Translations under genes and position numbers: made by a program
In this document: positions 49,105-58,688 of the stretch, piece after piece
How the letters are laid out: every line of letters begins with the position of its first letter
Numbering within the stretch: the stretch's first letter is position 1
The notes under the pieces: model-generated
What the model was told of the DNA's origin: nothing
Seen by the model: the letters and a program-made list of their open reading frames with translations, nothing else
Database searches by the model: none
From: Cellvibrio japonicus Ueda107
GTDB taxonomy: Bacteria; Pseudomonadota; Gammaproteobacteria; Pseudomonadales; Cellvibrionaceae
Direction of reading: 5' to 3'
Length of the DNA: 64,000 bases
NCBI RefSeq assembly: GCF_000019225.1
Contig: NC_010995.1
Coordinates: 1,806,501-1,870,500 of the forward strand

Positions 49105-50136
49105 TTAGGGCGGCTGGTGAATAGCGCGTGCCAGTTCAATAATGGATAACGGGGCGCAGCCTTCGGCCTTGTTGCTCAGGGTGACATAAACGTTTTGGCC
49201 CGCCCCGGCTGTACCGGCGATGACCCGTACCAGGGCTGCACGGGTTTCCAGATCCGGGTCAACCAGTTTATCGTAAGGGGAATACAGGTCTCGCGCATCC
49301 TCGTAACCATAGGCACCGTGGATAGGGTTCAAATTCCAGCGGCAGACTAAGGGCCCCGGCCAGAGCGCGCGCAGGATGGGCAGCTGTTCGGCAATGGGTG
49401 GCATCTTGGCGTGCAGCCCCATGCAATAGGTGGCTCCGGTAGCGCGCAGTGCGGCGACGAACTGCGGGGTTAGCCAGTGCGGATCGCGCACTTCCACGGC
49501 GATTACTCCGTCAGGTGCTATGGGTTTCAGGTCGGGAAGCGCCGCGAGCAATTGGTGCAGTTGATCGATCAGCCTGGGCATCTGTGCCAGCCAGTGGCCG
49601 GGCAGGGGGCTGATCTGGAACACCAGGGCACCGAGTTTGTGTCCCAGTCCTTCCAGGGCGGGTTCGACAAACATCTGCACGGCTTCCGCCGCATTGAGGA
49701 AGTGTGCATTAGGGCGCATACCCCGGCCGGATTCGTCGCGCACCAGGGCGTCGGTAATCAGGCTGGGTGCCTTTACCACAAAGCGAAAATCCTGCCCCAC
49801 CTGGGAGGCGTATTCTGCAAACTGGGCGACATTCAGTGGGCGATAAAAGCTGCGGTCGATACTTACTGTACGGAGCAGAGGATGTTTGGCATAGGCAGTA
49901 AGTCCATAGCGCGACAGGACACTATCGGAATAGTCGCCATCCCACACCAACTTATCCCAGCCGGGATAATTCCAGGATGAAGTGCCCAGGCGCAGGTGAG
50001 TGGGTAGAGATTGTGCCAGCTCGATTAACGTCGGCGCCTGGTGCGCTGGTTCTACCGTTTGCGCGGATTTTTTTAGCGGCTTGGCAGATGTTGGAAGTGA
50101 TGCTGCGGGCGAGTCGCCAAATAATGAGTTTTGCAT
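49105..50136 (-). CDS. DUF72 family protein
   Basis: A 343-residue DUF72 protein (YecE-like), a TIM-barrel family of unsettled function. LRLGTSSWNYPGWDKLVW, YAKHPLLRTVSIDRSFYRPLNVAQFAEYA, DFRFVVKAPSLIT and VAVEVRDPHWL are family blocks; YVTLSNKAEGCAPLSIIELAR is the usual C-terminal NNH-like region. The first ~45 residues are a variable linker. It lies 15 bp downstream of the next minus-strand gene, suggesting co-transcription. Confidence 0.88.
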   Translation of the reverse strand: MQNSLFGDSPAASLPTSAKPLKKSAQTVEPAHQAPTLIELAQSLPTHLRLGTSSWNYPGWDKLVWDGDYSDSVLSRYGLTAYAKHPLLRTVSIDRSFYRPLNVAQFAEYASQVGQDFRFVVKAPSLITDALVRDESGRGMRPNAHFLNAAEAVQMFVEPALEGLGHKLGALVFQISPLPGHWLAQMPRLIDQLHQLLAALPDLKPIAPDGVIAVEVRDPHWLTPQFVAALRATGATYCMGLHAKMPPIAEQLPILRALWPGPLVCRWNLNPIHGAYGYEDARDLYSPYDKLVDPDLETRAALVRVIAGTAGAGQNVYVTLSNKAEGCAPLSIIELARAIHQPP

Positions 50137-50151
50137 AGATTAGGCAGTGGA

Positions 50152-50631
50152 TCAGGTGTTGGGGCGCTGGATATGTACCCGCGCAATTTCTTCAATGTAA
50201 GCAACAAAGTCCGGATCTTCGCCAACCAGCAAACGCGGCAGGCGCGAGCGGAAATAAGGTTTGTTGCACCACTCCTGGATATAGTCTTCCCAGGAGTGCC
50301 AGCGGCGCGCCTGGGTACTGCTCATATCCCTGGTGTAAAGCAACAGGTAGGCGCGCTCGAACAGGGAAATCAGCATGGAGAAAATAATCAGCAATCGCTC
50401 CTGTTGTTCGTCGGTCAGGTCGGGCGGCTCTTCGTTGGAAAAAAGGCGCAGGTCAGGATGGTCGAGCGCAACTTTTAAAAAATCCTGGTAGTTATCAGAC
50501 AGCAGCTGATAAACCTCTTCATCTTCGTTTTCGCGCTCTTTGTGCTGTTCAAACAAAAACACAAAAATCGCCAGGGGAAAGCCGATTACGGTAACGGCGT
50601 AACTCAACAATTCCCAGGTTTCGGCAGACAT
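50152..50631 (-). CDS. Single-pass membrane protein, function unknown
   Basis: 159 residues. One N-terminal membrane helix (LLSYAVTVIGFPLAIFVFLFEQHKE) is followed by an acidic linker and a helical cytoplasmic part (LLIIFSMLISLFERAYLLLY, WHSWEDYIQEWCNKPYFRSRLP). It resembles small DUF4760-like membrane proteins, but the match is not firm. It sits directly upstream of the DUF72 gene. Confidence 0.7.
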   Translation of the reverse strand: MSAETWELLSYAVTVIGFPLAIFVFLFEQHKERENEDEEVYQLLSDNYQDFLKVALDHPDLRLFSNEEPPDLTDEQQERLLIIFSMLISLFERAYLLLYTRDMSSTQARRWHSWEDYIQEWCNKPYFRSRLPRLLVGEDPDFVAYIEEIARVHIQRPNT

Positions 50632-50752
50632 GGGTATTACCTCACTTGGTTTGTTGCAAGCTTAGCAGAGCTGTTCCATGGCAGCGATAGCATCCCGGGT
50701 ATCCTGCCGGTAATATGCACGCCTTTGCTAATCTCGCGGGGTGGTTATTGCC

Positions 50753-51643
50753 ATGCTGAGCGAACTGCTCGCTATTATTGCGCCCATTATGATTTCGGTG
50801 GCTGTCGGCTTTATCTGGGGCAAAAGTGGCCAGGATTTTCCGGCGGATTTTATTTCGCGCCTGGTGATGAACATAGGTACGCCCTGCTTGATTATCGGTG
50901 CCATGGCCAGGGTGGAATTACAGCCGGATGTGATTGGCCAGGTGGCGCTGGCTACTGCCCTGGTGATGACGGCCATGGGCATCCTGGGCTGGGGTCTGGT
51001 ACGCGCACTGAAACTGGATATTGCTACCTATTTGCCGCCCCTAGTATTCCCCAACAACGGCAATATGGGATTACCCCTGTGTTTGTTTGCCTATGGGCAA
51101 ACGGGCCTCGCGCTGGCCCTGGGTTCTTTTATGGTGATGATGATTGCTACCTTCACTGTTGGTTTATTGGTGGTTGCAACAGATGAAGGCAGTTTATGGA
51201 AGCGCATGGCAAGTATTGCCCGCCAGCCAGTGATTTACGCCATGGCGATTGCGGTGGTGTTATTGGTGACAGGGACGGCGTTACCGCGCTGGATCGGCAA
51301 CACCCTGGACCTGCTCGGCAATATTGCTATTCCCCTGATGACGATTGCCCTGGGGGTGTCTTTGGCAACGCTCAGGATTCATTCATTACCGCGCAGTGTG
51401 TTTTTTAGCCTGGTGCGCATGTTGGGCGGATTATTATTGGGATGGCTTGCCTGCGAGTTGCTGGAAGTGACCGGTGTTGCGCGCAGTGTTGTGCTGTTGC
51501 AATCGGCCATGCCTATTGCGGTCTTTAATTATTTACTCGCACTGCGCTATAACCATAATCCGCAGGAAGTGGCGGCTATGGTATTGGTATCCACCTTGCT
51601 CGCCTTTATGGGGTTGCCATTTTTATTGCTGGTTATTTTGTAA
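50753..51643 (+). CDS. AEC family transporter
   Basis: A 296-residue membrane protein with ten predicted helices in two inverted halves, typical of the auxin efflux carrier family. Typical features are GFIWGKSGQDFPADFISRLVMNIGTPCLI, PNNGNMGLPLCLFAYG and GNIAIPLMTIALGVSLA. Substrates of bacterial members are often dicarboxylates or amino acids; none can be assigned here. Confidence 0.88.
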   Translation: MLSELLAIIAPIMISVAVGFIWGKSGQDFPADFISRLVMNIGTPCLIIGAMARVELQPDVIGQVALATALVMTAMGILGWGLVRALKLDIATYLPPLVFPNNGNMGLPLCLFAYGQTGLALALGSFMVMMIATFTVGLLVVATDEGSLWKRMASIARQPVIYAMAIAVVLLVTGTALPRWIGNTLDLLGNIAIPLMTIALGVSLATLRIHSLPRSVFFSLVRMLGGLLLGWLACELLEVTGVARSVVLLQSAMPIAVFNYLLALRYNHNPQEVAAMVLVSTLLAFMGLPFLLLVIL

Positions 51644-51656
51644 GCAGGGCTGGCGT

Positions 51657-52247
51657 TTATCTGGTGGTTGGCGGATGGGTGACAGTGGCGACTAAATAAT
51701 GCTGCTGGTGCAGGTAGTGGATAATCTGTTCGACGGCCTGTTGCGGTGCCAGTTGATTGGTTTTTATATGCAGCTCTGGCGCCAGTGGTGCTTCGTAGCG
51801 TGAATCTATTCCAGTGAAGTCGCGAATCTCTCCGGCCCTGGCGCGGCGATACAGACCCTTGGGGTCCCGCGCTTCACAAACGGCCAGGGGCGCATCGATA
51901 AAAATTTCTACAAACTTTCCGGGTGCAAAGCGTTTGCGCACTTGTTCGCGCATCTGTTGGAACGGGGAAATAGCCGCTACCAGGGTAATCAATCCCGCAT
52001 CAACCATCAGCGCGGCAACCTCGCCGATGCGGCGGATATTCTCCTCGCGCGCTTCTGCACTGAATCCCAGGTCGCGGCATAATCCCTGGCGCAACTGGTC
52101 ACCATCCAGCAGGTAGTTGGCACAGCGATGTGCATGGAGTGCCTGTTGTACTGCCAATGCTGTGGTGGATTTTCCCGCACCGCTCAGGCCGGTAAACCAG
52201 AGGACGCAGGCTTGCGCGGGAAGCGATGTGGAAGTCGGTGTTGTCAT
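51657..52247 (-). CDS. cysC: Adenylylsulfate (APS) kinase
   Basis: A 196-residue kinase that phosphorylates APS to PAPS. The P-loop is FTGLSGAGKST (18-28); DGDQLRQGLCRDLGFSAEAREENIRRIGEVA and DPKGLYRRARAGEIRDFTGIDSRYEAP are canonical CysC blocks. It lies alone, not with cysDN, and faces away from an Asp/Asn hydroxylase and a sulfotransferase whose donor would be PAPS. It may therefore supply sulfation rather than only sulfate assimilation. Confidence 0.93.
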   Translation of the reverse strand: MTTPTSTSLPAQACVLWFTGLSGAGKSTTALAVQQALHAHRCANYLLDGDQLRQGLCRDLGFSAEAREENIRRIGEVAALMVDAGLITLVAAISPFQQMREQVRKRFAPGKFVEIFIDAPLAVCEARDPKGLYRRARAGEIRDFTGIDSRYEAPLAPELHIKTNQLAPQQAVEQIIHYLHQQHYLVATVTHPPTTR

Positions 52248-52323
52248 TAAATCTTATGTCCGGAATAAATTGACCATAGCGATCTACTATAGCGGTTTTA
52301 TCTGTCCGGTGCTGTGTCGAATA

Positions 52324-52466
52324 AGAAGTCATCTCAAAAATCAGCCAGCGAGACCCAGGCAAGGCGAAAAAGTAGCGGGGAGCGGAGTTTACATCGGGTC
52401 AATGGGTAGCGGCGCTGGCTTTTCAGCGCGGCATCAGGCCGTTGGATGATTTTTGAGGCGGCTTCT
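52324..52466. mobile_element. MITE-like element between cysC and the hydroxylase gene
   Basis: A 143-bp non-coding element with 20-bp terminal inverted repeats (AGAAGTCATCTCAAAAATCA against AGAAGCCGCCTCAAAAATCA, 17 of 20 identical). The interior includes GGGGAGCGGAGTTTAC, a motif seen in dispersed intergenic repeats of other Proteobacteria. It has no ORF. Confidence 0.55.
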
Positions 52467-52552
52467 ACTGTTAGTTGGAGTAATGGTCGTTGCGGGTAAC
52501 TTGGACCATACTTGATAGCTCTACGACATGCCGGCTATATAAGGACCATCCT

Positions 52553-53203
52553 GTGAGTGTTGCCAATTCCGTCATTGCTTTTTCCCGCCTTGCATTCCCG
52601 CTGGATGCGGCGGCGTTAACCGCCGATGTGCAATTCCTGTTGGGCGATAACACGACATCCTGGGTCGACCATGTGAATCGCCGCGATTACTTGGGCGGTT
52701 GGGATGTATTGCCATTGCGCTGCTTGCGTGAACATCTGGATGCACATCCTATCTTGCAAGGGTTTTCTATAGAACAGGGCAATGATTGGGTTGATTTACC
52801 GGTGTTATCCGATTGCCCTGCGTTAGCATCGGTATTGGCGCAATTGCATTGCCCGATACGGTCGGCGCGCCTGATGCGCTTGAAAGCCGGTGCAGAAATT
52901 AAGCCCCATCGCGATGCCGGTTTGGGAATGGAATACGGGGAAGCCCGTCTGCATGTGCCTGTGCAATACAGTGGGGCGGTTGATTTCCTGGTGGGGAACA
53001 CGCGCATCCCTATGGCAGAGGCTGAGCTTTGGTATATCAACACCGATCTGATTCACGAGGTTTACAATCGCGCTAAGAGCGATCGTATCAACCTGGTTAT
53101 TGATTGCACTGTGAATGAGTGGTTGCGCGAAAAAATTGAAACAGGAAACTGTACCTGGCAACAACAGCCAATGAGATCCTATGTCGGAGGCCAGGGCTTG
53201 TGA
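52553..53203 (+). CDS. Aspartyl/asparaginyl beta-hydroxylase-like dioxygenase
   Basis: A 216-residue Fe(II)/2-oxoglutarate-type enzyme. The metal ligands are HRD (in AEIKPHRDAGLGMEYG) and a distal His (NTDLIHEVYNRA), with the conserved Arg in SDRINLVID for 2-oxoglutarate. A GTG start at 52553 has AAGGA 7 nt upstream, better than any earlier start. Its TGA overlaps the GTG of the sulfotransferase gene, so the pair is coupled. The substrate is unknown. Confidence 0.87.
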   Translation: MSVANSVIAFSRLAFPLDAAALTADVQFLLGDNTTSWVDHVNRRDYLGGWDVLPLRCLREHLDAHPILQGFSIEQGNDWVDLPVLSDCPALASVLAQLHCPIRSARLMRLKAGAEIKPHRDAGLGMEYGEARLHVPVQYSGAVDFLVGNTRIPMAEAELWYINTDLIHEVYNRAKSDRINLVIDCTVNEWLREKIETGNCTWQQQPMRSYVGGQGL

Positions 53204-54381
53204 ATACGCTTTTTCCTGCCTATCGGACATTGGTGACATCTCCGGAGATGTTGCGCGCTTGCCAGTCATTAACAACCTTCGCAGAGGTATTGCGTTATTT
53301 GAAGGATTGGTTTCAGGCAAGTGCGCTGAGTGATGATCATTTTTTAGCGCAGTTAAACCAGTGCAACCGGCAGCTACTGGATATTCCATACGAACAACTG
53401 CGCGGCTGTTGGCTACCCTATCGCTACGAAAAAAGCCGGGGTTGTTTACACTGGTGCCTGCCTCAGGGGCCAGCGGTAGAACCTTTCCAGGATGACACTA
53501 TCGGTCGTTATCGCCAATCTATCCTCAATGTTATATTGCAGCCTAAAACATCTTTGGAAGCTGTACTGGTACAGCCTGTTGATGTGGATCTGTGGCAGCC
53601 CTGCGGCTTTATTTTTCACTTGTCCCGCTGCGGTTCAACCCTTTTGTCCGGCTGTGCAGTGCAGTTGGATAGTGTACAAATCCTCTCGGAATCTCCCTTG
53701 CTGACAGAAGTTTTGCTCGATGATTCGCTGGACGCTGCGCAGCAGCAACGGCTGTTGCCGCGTTTGGTGGACTTGCAGGCAGCGCCTTTTCCCGATCGGC
53801 CACAATTAGTGATTAAATGGAACGCCTGGGATATGTTGCGCTGGGCGTTAATTCGCCAAACCTTTCCGCAGGTACCCTGTGTATTGTTGGTGCGCAATCC
53901 TGTTGAGGTATTGGCATCTCACCAGAAAATGGCAGGGCGCCATATGTCGGGTGATCCGGCGATGCGTGTGTTTGATAAGGTATTTGATACCTGTGGTATG
54001 GGGATATTGGCATTTCGTATTGCGGTGTTGCAGCGATTGATGACGGCTATGTATGAGGTATTACAACAAGGGCCGTCAACTGATATTCAACTGGTCGATT
54101 ACACCCAACTTAATATTCATACGATTATCCAACTCCTGCAGTCCTGGGGTGAGGACATTGACGCCGCAACCTGCGCGCGAATCCAACAGCGTTTGCAACT
54201 TAACGCAAAATTTCCAGCACAGGCATTTGTGGCAGATGTGCAGCAAAAACACAGTGTTTTTGATGAGCAGCAAACCGCACAGATTAACCGGCATTTAATG
54301 CCTGTTTACCAGGCATTGCACCAGAATGAATCGCTTGATCCTGGAGAATCTGTAGGGGAAAGATTTGACGTTTTTCTATAG
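53200..54381 (+). CDS. Sulfotransferase-like protein
   Basis: A 393-residue protein with the PAPS 5'-phosphosulfate loop FHLSRCGSTLLSG (about 139-151) and the 3'-phosphate segment VPCVLLVRNPVEVLASHQKMAG. The N-terminal ~110 residues are a separate helical region. It overlaps the dioxygenase gene and is opposite cysC, so hydroxylation followed by sulfation of one substrate is a reasonable inference. Whether that target is a peptide, lipid or glycan cannot be told. Confidence 0.85.
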   Translation: MNTLFPAYRTLVTSPEMLRACQSLTTFAEVLRYLKDWFQASALSDDHFLAQLNQCNRQLLDIPYEQLRGCWLPYRYEKSRGCLHWCLPQGPAVEPFQDDTIGRYRQSILNVILQPKTSLEAVLVQPVDVDLWQPCGFIFHLSRCGSTLLSGCAVQLDSVQILSESPLLTEVLLDDSLDAAQQQRLLPRLVDLQAAPFPDRPQLVIKWNAWDMLRWALIRQTFPQVPCVLLVRNPVEVLASHQKMAGRHMSGDPAMRVFDKVFDTCGMGILAFRIAVLQRLMTAMYEVLQQGPSTDIQLVDYTQLNIHTIIQLLQSWGEDIDAATCARIQQRLQLNAKFPAQAFVADVQQKHSVFDEQQTAQINRHLMPVYQALHQNESLDPGESVGERFDVFL

Positions 54382-54674
54382 CCTTCCGGAACCTGGCGGT
54401 ACCGGGCTGTTGGTGCTGGGGTTGTTGATGATGGCGAAGTTAGGCTGGTTCAGGTCGATGTGGCCTGCAGGTCGACAACAGGCTGGGTGAATTATCGATT
54501 GGGGGGCAATAAATCGGGCATGGCCAGCAAGGCTGATTGATATTTGGCCAGTTCCGGGGGATCCAGGGGGATTTATAAGCTATTCACTTGAAAATGAAGT
54601 GATTTTTGTGCTTCATTGCAGCCCATATACGCCCTGTGCGTCGATCCCCCGGATTCACTGAAAGAGAACTTGCT
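54382..54674. other. Intergenic region before purU
   Basis: About 290 bp without a convincing gene. It should carry the purU promoter. No terminator hairpin with a T-run or known riboswitch was recognised. Confidence 0.3.
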
Positions 54675-55535
54675 ATGTCCGCTGTTAAGGAAATTGTCCT
54701 TACCTTTAGTTGCCAGGATTCCAAAGGCCTTGTGGCTGCCGTTGCTACCCTGTTTGCTACCCTGGGTTTTAATATCCGGGAGTCCTCGCAATTTGAGGAT
54801 GTAGAGCGCAATCGCTTTTTTATGCGCACCGTCTTTGAATGCCCCGATGGCTACAATCTTGGCCAGATCCGCTCGCTGTTCAAGCCCTTGGGTGAGCAGT
54901 ACAAAATGGATTGGAATATTTTCGATAGCCAGAGCAAGCCGCGTGTATTGATTGCGGTGTCCCAGTGGGGGCACTGCCTGAATGCGTTGTTGAATAGCTG
55001 GAAAAACGGTTCGCTGCCGATTGATATTGTGGGTGTGGCTTCCAATCACAATGTGATGCGCGATCTGACCGAGTGGTATGAATTGCCGTTCCATTACTTA
55101 CCCATTACTGCTGATACCAAACCGCAGCAAGAAGCCCAGGTGTGGCAATTACTGCAAGATGTGCAAGCGGATTTCCTGGTGCTGGCGCGTTATATGCAAA
55201 TTCTTTCCGATGATCTCTGCCATAAACTCAATGGTCGCGCGATTAATATCCATCATTCCTTTTTACCGGGATTCAAAGGGGCCAAGCCTTATCACCAGGC
55301 CTATGATCGCGGGGTAAAACTGATCGGTGCCACAGCACACTTTGTAACGGCAGACCTGGATGAGGGGCCGATTATCGAGCAGGCGGTTGAACGGGTTTCC
55401 CACGTTAATTCACCGGAGGAGATGGCCGAAATCGGTCGTGATATTGAAGCGGTGGTGCTCAACCGCGCCGTGCGCTGGCACGCTGAGCACCGGGTGCTGT
55501 TGAACGGTAATAAGACGGTGGTGTTTTCGCGCTAA
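54675..55535 (+). CDS. purU: Formyltetrahydrofolate deformylase
   Basis: A 286-residue PurU, which hydrolyses 10-formyl-THF to formate and THF, balancing one-carbon pools. An N-terminal ACT domain (IVLTFSCQDSKGLVAAVATLFATLGFNIRESSQFED) is followed by the formyltransferase-type catalytic domain with INIHHSFLPGFKGAKPYHQAYDRGVKLIGATAHFVTADLDEGPIIEQ, holding the key Asn, His and Asp. The start has AGAGAA upstream and gives the usual length. Confidence 0.96.
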   Translation: MSAVKEIVLTFSCQDSKGLVAAVATLFATLGFNIRESSQFEDVERNRFFMRTVFECPDGYNLGQIRSLFKPLGEQYKMDWNIFDSQSKPRVLIAVSQWGHCLNALLNSWKNGSLPIDIVGVASNHNVMRDLTEWYELPFHYLPITADTKPQQEAQVWQLLQDVQADFLVLARYMQILSDDLCHKLNGRAINIHHSFLPGFKGAKPYHQAYDRGVKLIGATAHFVTADLDEGPIIEQAVERVSHVNSPEEMAEIGRDIEAVVLNRAVRWHAEHRVLLNGNKTVVFSR

Positions 55536-55546
55536 TCCACAAGCCG

Positions 55547-56731
55547 TTATTCTGCCTGGCTGGTGGCTCGTGTTGAGCAACCGGCCAATAGCAACAAGCC
55601 CGCCGCAACCAATCCAAAAGACACCTGCAAACTGCTCAATTCAGCAACAAAGCCAATCAACGCCGGACCTGCGAGCAGGCCGGCATACCCCATACTGACC
55701 ACAGCGGAAATTGCCAGGCCCATGGGCATACTGGTTTGCTTGCCGGCCGCCGTGAATAACACCGGCACAATGTTAGAGGCTCCCAGGCCGACCAGGGTAA
55801 AGCCCAGGTAGGCAAGCCAGGTGTAGGGCAGGAGTATCACCAGGAGGAATCCGCTGGCAGCGCAGAGGCCGCCCCACAGCAAAATGCGTTTGCCGCCCAG
55901 GGCCTGCACAATCTTGTCCCCGGTCAGGCGCGCAATGGTCATGGCCACCGAGAAACAAGCGAAGCCCAAACCGGCGTGCACCGGGTCTACCTGGCGCACA
56001 TTGGTGAGGAAAACGGCGCTCCAATCCAGCACGGAGCCTTCCGCCAGGAACACAATAAAACAGAGCGCTCCCAACAGCAGGACCTTACCGCGCGGGCGAA
56101 CAAAAAAGGGCTCGGGTTCACCCAGGGTGACATTGCCGTAGGGCAGGAGCTTGGGGGCTGCGTATACCAGCATCAACAGTAATACCGCAGCCACAATCAG
56201 CAATGCCTGTAATGGCGACAGCTGGAGCCAGAGTAAGCCACTGATCACCAGGGCGCCAAAAATTCCACCCAGGCTGTAAAAACCATGGAAGCCGGACATC
56301 ATGCTGCGGCCGCTGGCTTTTTCCACAATCACCGCCTGGATATTCATAGCGACATCCGTGGCGCCCAGGGCGATACCGAATACCAGGAGTGTTAATGCCA
56401 TGGTGAGTACGCTGGAGGAAATGGCGAGGAAAACCAGGCTGCCGCACATGAGTAACAGGGTGGCGGTAATCACTTTTTGACAGCCAAAGCGATTTACGAA
56501 TGGGCCGGTGACCGGCATGGCCAGCAGGGAGCCGCCACCCAGGCACAGCAAGAGTCCGCCGAGGGTTGCTTCATTCGCATTCAGGCGCGCCTGGGCAAAA
56601 GGAACCAGCGGCGCCCAGGCTGACATCGCCAGGCCGGTAATTAAAAATGCTAGCCGGGTCGATAGTTGTTCAGCAAACCCGGGCAGGGGTTGTGATGGGG
56701 TAAGGGGCAGGTTGATTTCAGGAGCAGACAT
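55547..56731 (-). CDS. MFS transporter
   Basis: A 394-residue 12-helix major facilitator protein. It resembles YbjJ/FucP-like members: RLNANEATLGGLLLCLGGGSLLAMPVTG, TDVAMNIQAVIVEKASGRSMMSGFHGFYSLGGIFGALV, and EGSVLDWSAVFLTNVRQVDPVHAGLGFACFSVAM. The substrate is unknown. It is convergent with purU (11-bp gap). Confidence 0.87.
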   Translation of the reverse strand: MSAPEINLPLTPSQPLPGFAEQLSTRLAFLITGLAMSAWAPLVPFAQARLNANEATLGGLLLCLGGGSLLAMPVTGPFVNRFGCQKVITATLLLMCGSLVFLAISSSVLTMALTLLVFGIALGATDVAMNIQAVIVEKASGRSMMSGFHGFYSLGGIFGALVISGLLWLQLSPLQALLIVAAVLLLMLVYAAPKLLPYGNVTLGEPEPFFVRPRGKVLLLGALCFIVFLAEGSVLDWSAVFLTNVRQVDPVHAGLGFACFSVAMTIARLTGDKIVQALGGKRILLWGGLCAASGFLLVILLPYTWLAYLGFTLVGLGASNIVPVLFTAAGKQTSMPMGLAISAVVSMGYAGLLAGPALIGFVAELSSLQVSFGLVAAGLLLLAGCSTRATSQAE

Positions 56732-57004
56732 AAAAACACTGATTCCGCCGCAGGCGGATACCTCGGAAAGCAGGGAAGAGTAAGGGGAAAATAATGCGGG
56801 TAGACATTACCTACAGGTATTACATAACAGACACCACATGGTGGCGCGCACTATATCAACCACCTGTGATCCGGGCCAGTGAGGATTTGTAAATGCATTT
56901 GTTTTGGCTCAAGCCGGACATGCGCGCTAAGGTATAACCTGCAAGCCTGTAATTAATAGGCATTGGATTGCTCCGGTGCCCGATAGGGAATATGGAAGCA
57001 ATCT
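56732..57004. promoter_or_regulatory. Divergent MFS / lactate permease intergenic region
   Basis: 273 bp holding promoters of the two divergent transporter genes. It is AT-rich with no strong operator palindrome or small gene that I could support. Confidence 0.3.
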
Positions 57005-58618
57005 ATGACCTTGATGCAATTAATGGCCGCCTTAATGCCGATCCTGTCAGTGTTGGTATTTTTGGTTGTCATGCGTTTGCCGGCTACGCGCGCCATGCCG
57101 CTCAGTGTATTGGTGACAGCCTTGGGGGCTGCCCTGGTTTGGCAAGTTCCCTTGATGCAACTTGCGGCTTCAGTCGCGGAGGGCTGGCTCATTGCACTGA
57201 CCATTTTGATCATCGTGTTTGGTGCCATACTGCTGCTCAATACCCTGAAAGCAACCGGGGCACTGGAAGTAATCTGCCAGGGTTTTTCCCGCATCTCACC
57301 CGATCATCGAGTCCAGGTGTTGATTATTGCCTGGCTGTTTGGCGCCTTTCTGGAGGGGGCCAGTGGCTTTGGCGCCCCTGCCGCCATTGCAGCGCCGCTC
57401 CTGGTTGCATTGGGATTTTCGCCACTGGCCGCCGTGGTAATGGCGCTGATCGGCGACAGCGCGCCGGTGTCCTTTGGCGCAGTAGGAACCCCGGTCCTGG
57501 TGGGACTGGGGCAGGGTATTCCCGGAATCAGTGCCGAAACATTGCAACAGATTGCCGTGATCGCCATCAGTATTGATGTGGTCACGGCGAGTCTTTTACC
57601 GTTGGCCATGTTGGCATTACTCTCCCGTTTTTTCGGTGCCGGACGCAATTGGCGCGATGGTTTGGCACTGTGGCGTTTCGCCCTGTTCAGTGGTTTTGCG
57701 TTTACACTTCCCGCTTATCTGGTGGCCCGTTTCCTCGGCCCGGAGTTTCCCAGCATCCTGGGTGCTTTAATAGGGTTGGCTGTGGTGGTTACCGCAGCAA
57801 AACGTCGCTGGCTATTGCCTTTAACGGTATGGCGCTTACCCGGTGCCCCGCCTGTACCTGATGCCAAGCTTGTCAAAGACATTACCCGTGACAATCCGTC
57901 GATGGGCTTATTGAAAGCCTGGTTACCTTATTTATTCGTGGCGGGCTTGCTGGTGGTGACGCGCGTGGATGCGTTGCCGTTTAAACAGGCGTTGCAATCC
58001 GTTGCACTGGATTTTTCACAATTACTGGGCACCGGTATTTCGATCCGAATTACACCGCTGTATTTACCGGGAACCCTGTTTGTGGTGGTGGCGGTAATAG
58101 TTGCCCTGGTTTCCCGTTTATCCATGGTAGAAACCCGACGCGCCTGGCATGAATCGCTCAGTCGTCTTGTGCCGGCAGCGATTGCATTGGGTGCTTCGGT
58201 CCCGATGGTGCGCATCTTTTTAAATTCTGAGGTAAACACCGCTGGACTTGACGCTATGCCCGCGGCGTTGGGTGATATGGCTGCCACCATTTTTGCACAG
58301 CAATGGCCTCTGGTTGCTCCCTTTATCGGCATGCTGGGCAGCTTTATTGCGGGATCGTCCACCTTTTCCAACATGATGTTTGCCAGCTTGCAACAGGACG
58401 CTGCCTTGGTCAGCCAATTACCGGTTGATGTTATCCTGGCCTTGCAATTGTTGGGCTCGAATGCCGGCAATATGATTTGCGTGATGAATATTGTCGCGGC
58501 GGCCTCCGTCGTAAAACTGGTTGGCAAAGAAGCCGAGGTGATTCGATTAACGCTGATTCCGGCGCTTGGATATTGTGTGTTGGTAGGTATTATTGGCCTG
58601 GTGGTGTGTCAGTTTTAA
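57005..58618 (+). CDS. lldP: L-lactate permease family transporter
   Basis: A 537-residue lactate permease of the LctP family with 12-14 helices. GAFLEGASGFGAPAAIAAPLLVALGFSPLAAVVMALIGDSAPVSFGAVGTPV is the conserved block, and GSFIAGSSTFSNMMFASLQ and LGSNAGNMICVMNIVAAASVVKLVGKE are the C-terminal family marks. It imports L- or D-lactate or glycolate with protons. GGAAG precedes the ATG. A D-lactate dehydrogenase gene lies 2.6 kb away. Confidence 0.93.
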   Translation: MTLMQLMAALMPILSVLVFLVVMRLPATRAMPLSVLVTALGAALVWQVPLMQLAASVAEGWLIALTILIIVFGAILLLNTLKATGALEVICQGFSRISPDHRVQVLIIAWLFGAFLEGASGFGAPAAIAAPLLVALGFSPLAAVVMALIGDSAPVSFGAVGTPVLVGLGQGIPGISAETLQQIAVIAISIDVVTASLLPLAMLALLSRFFGAGRNWRDGLALWRFALFSGFAFTLPAYLVARFLGPEFPSILGALIGLAVVVTAAKRRWLLPLTVWRLPGAPPVPDAKLVKDITRDNPSMGLLKAWLPYLFVAGLLVVTRVDALPFKQALQSVALDFSQLLGTGISIRITPLYLPGTLFVVVAVIVALVSRLSMVETRRAWHESLSRLVPAAIALGASVPMVRIFLNSEVNTAGLDAMPAALGDMAATIFAQQWPLVAPFIGMLGSFIAGSSTFSNMMFASLQQDAALVSQLPVDVILALQLLGSNAGNMICVMNIVAAASVVKLVGKEAEVIRLTLIPALGYCVLVGIIGLVVCQF

Positions 58619-58678
58619 ACGCTATCTTTATAAAAGCAAGCCATGAGTGATGGTGTTAAGAGCCTGAACGATAGCGTT
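58618..58678. repeat. Inverted repeat between lldP and glgP
   Basis: AACGCTATC (58618-58626) and GATAGCGTT (58670-58678) form 9-bp perfect arms around a 43-nt loop in the convergent gap. The T and A runs lie on the wrong sides for a standard terminator on either strand. Confidence 0.4.
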
Positions 58679-58688
58679 AAAAAATGGT

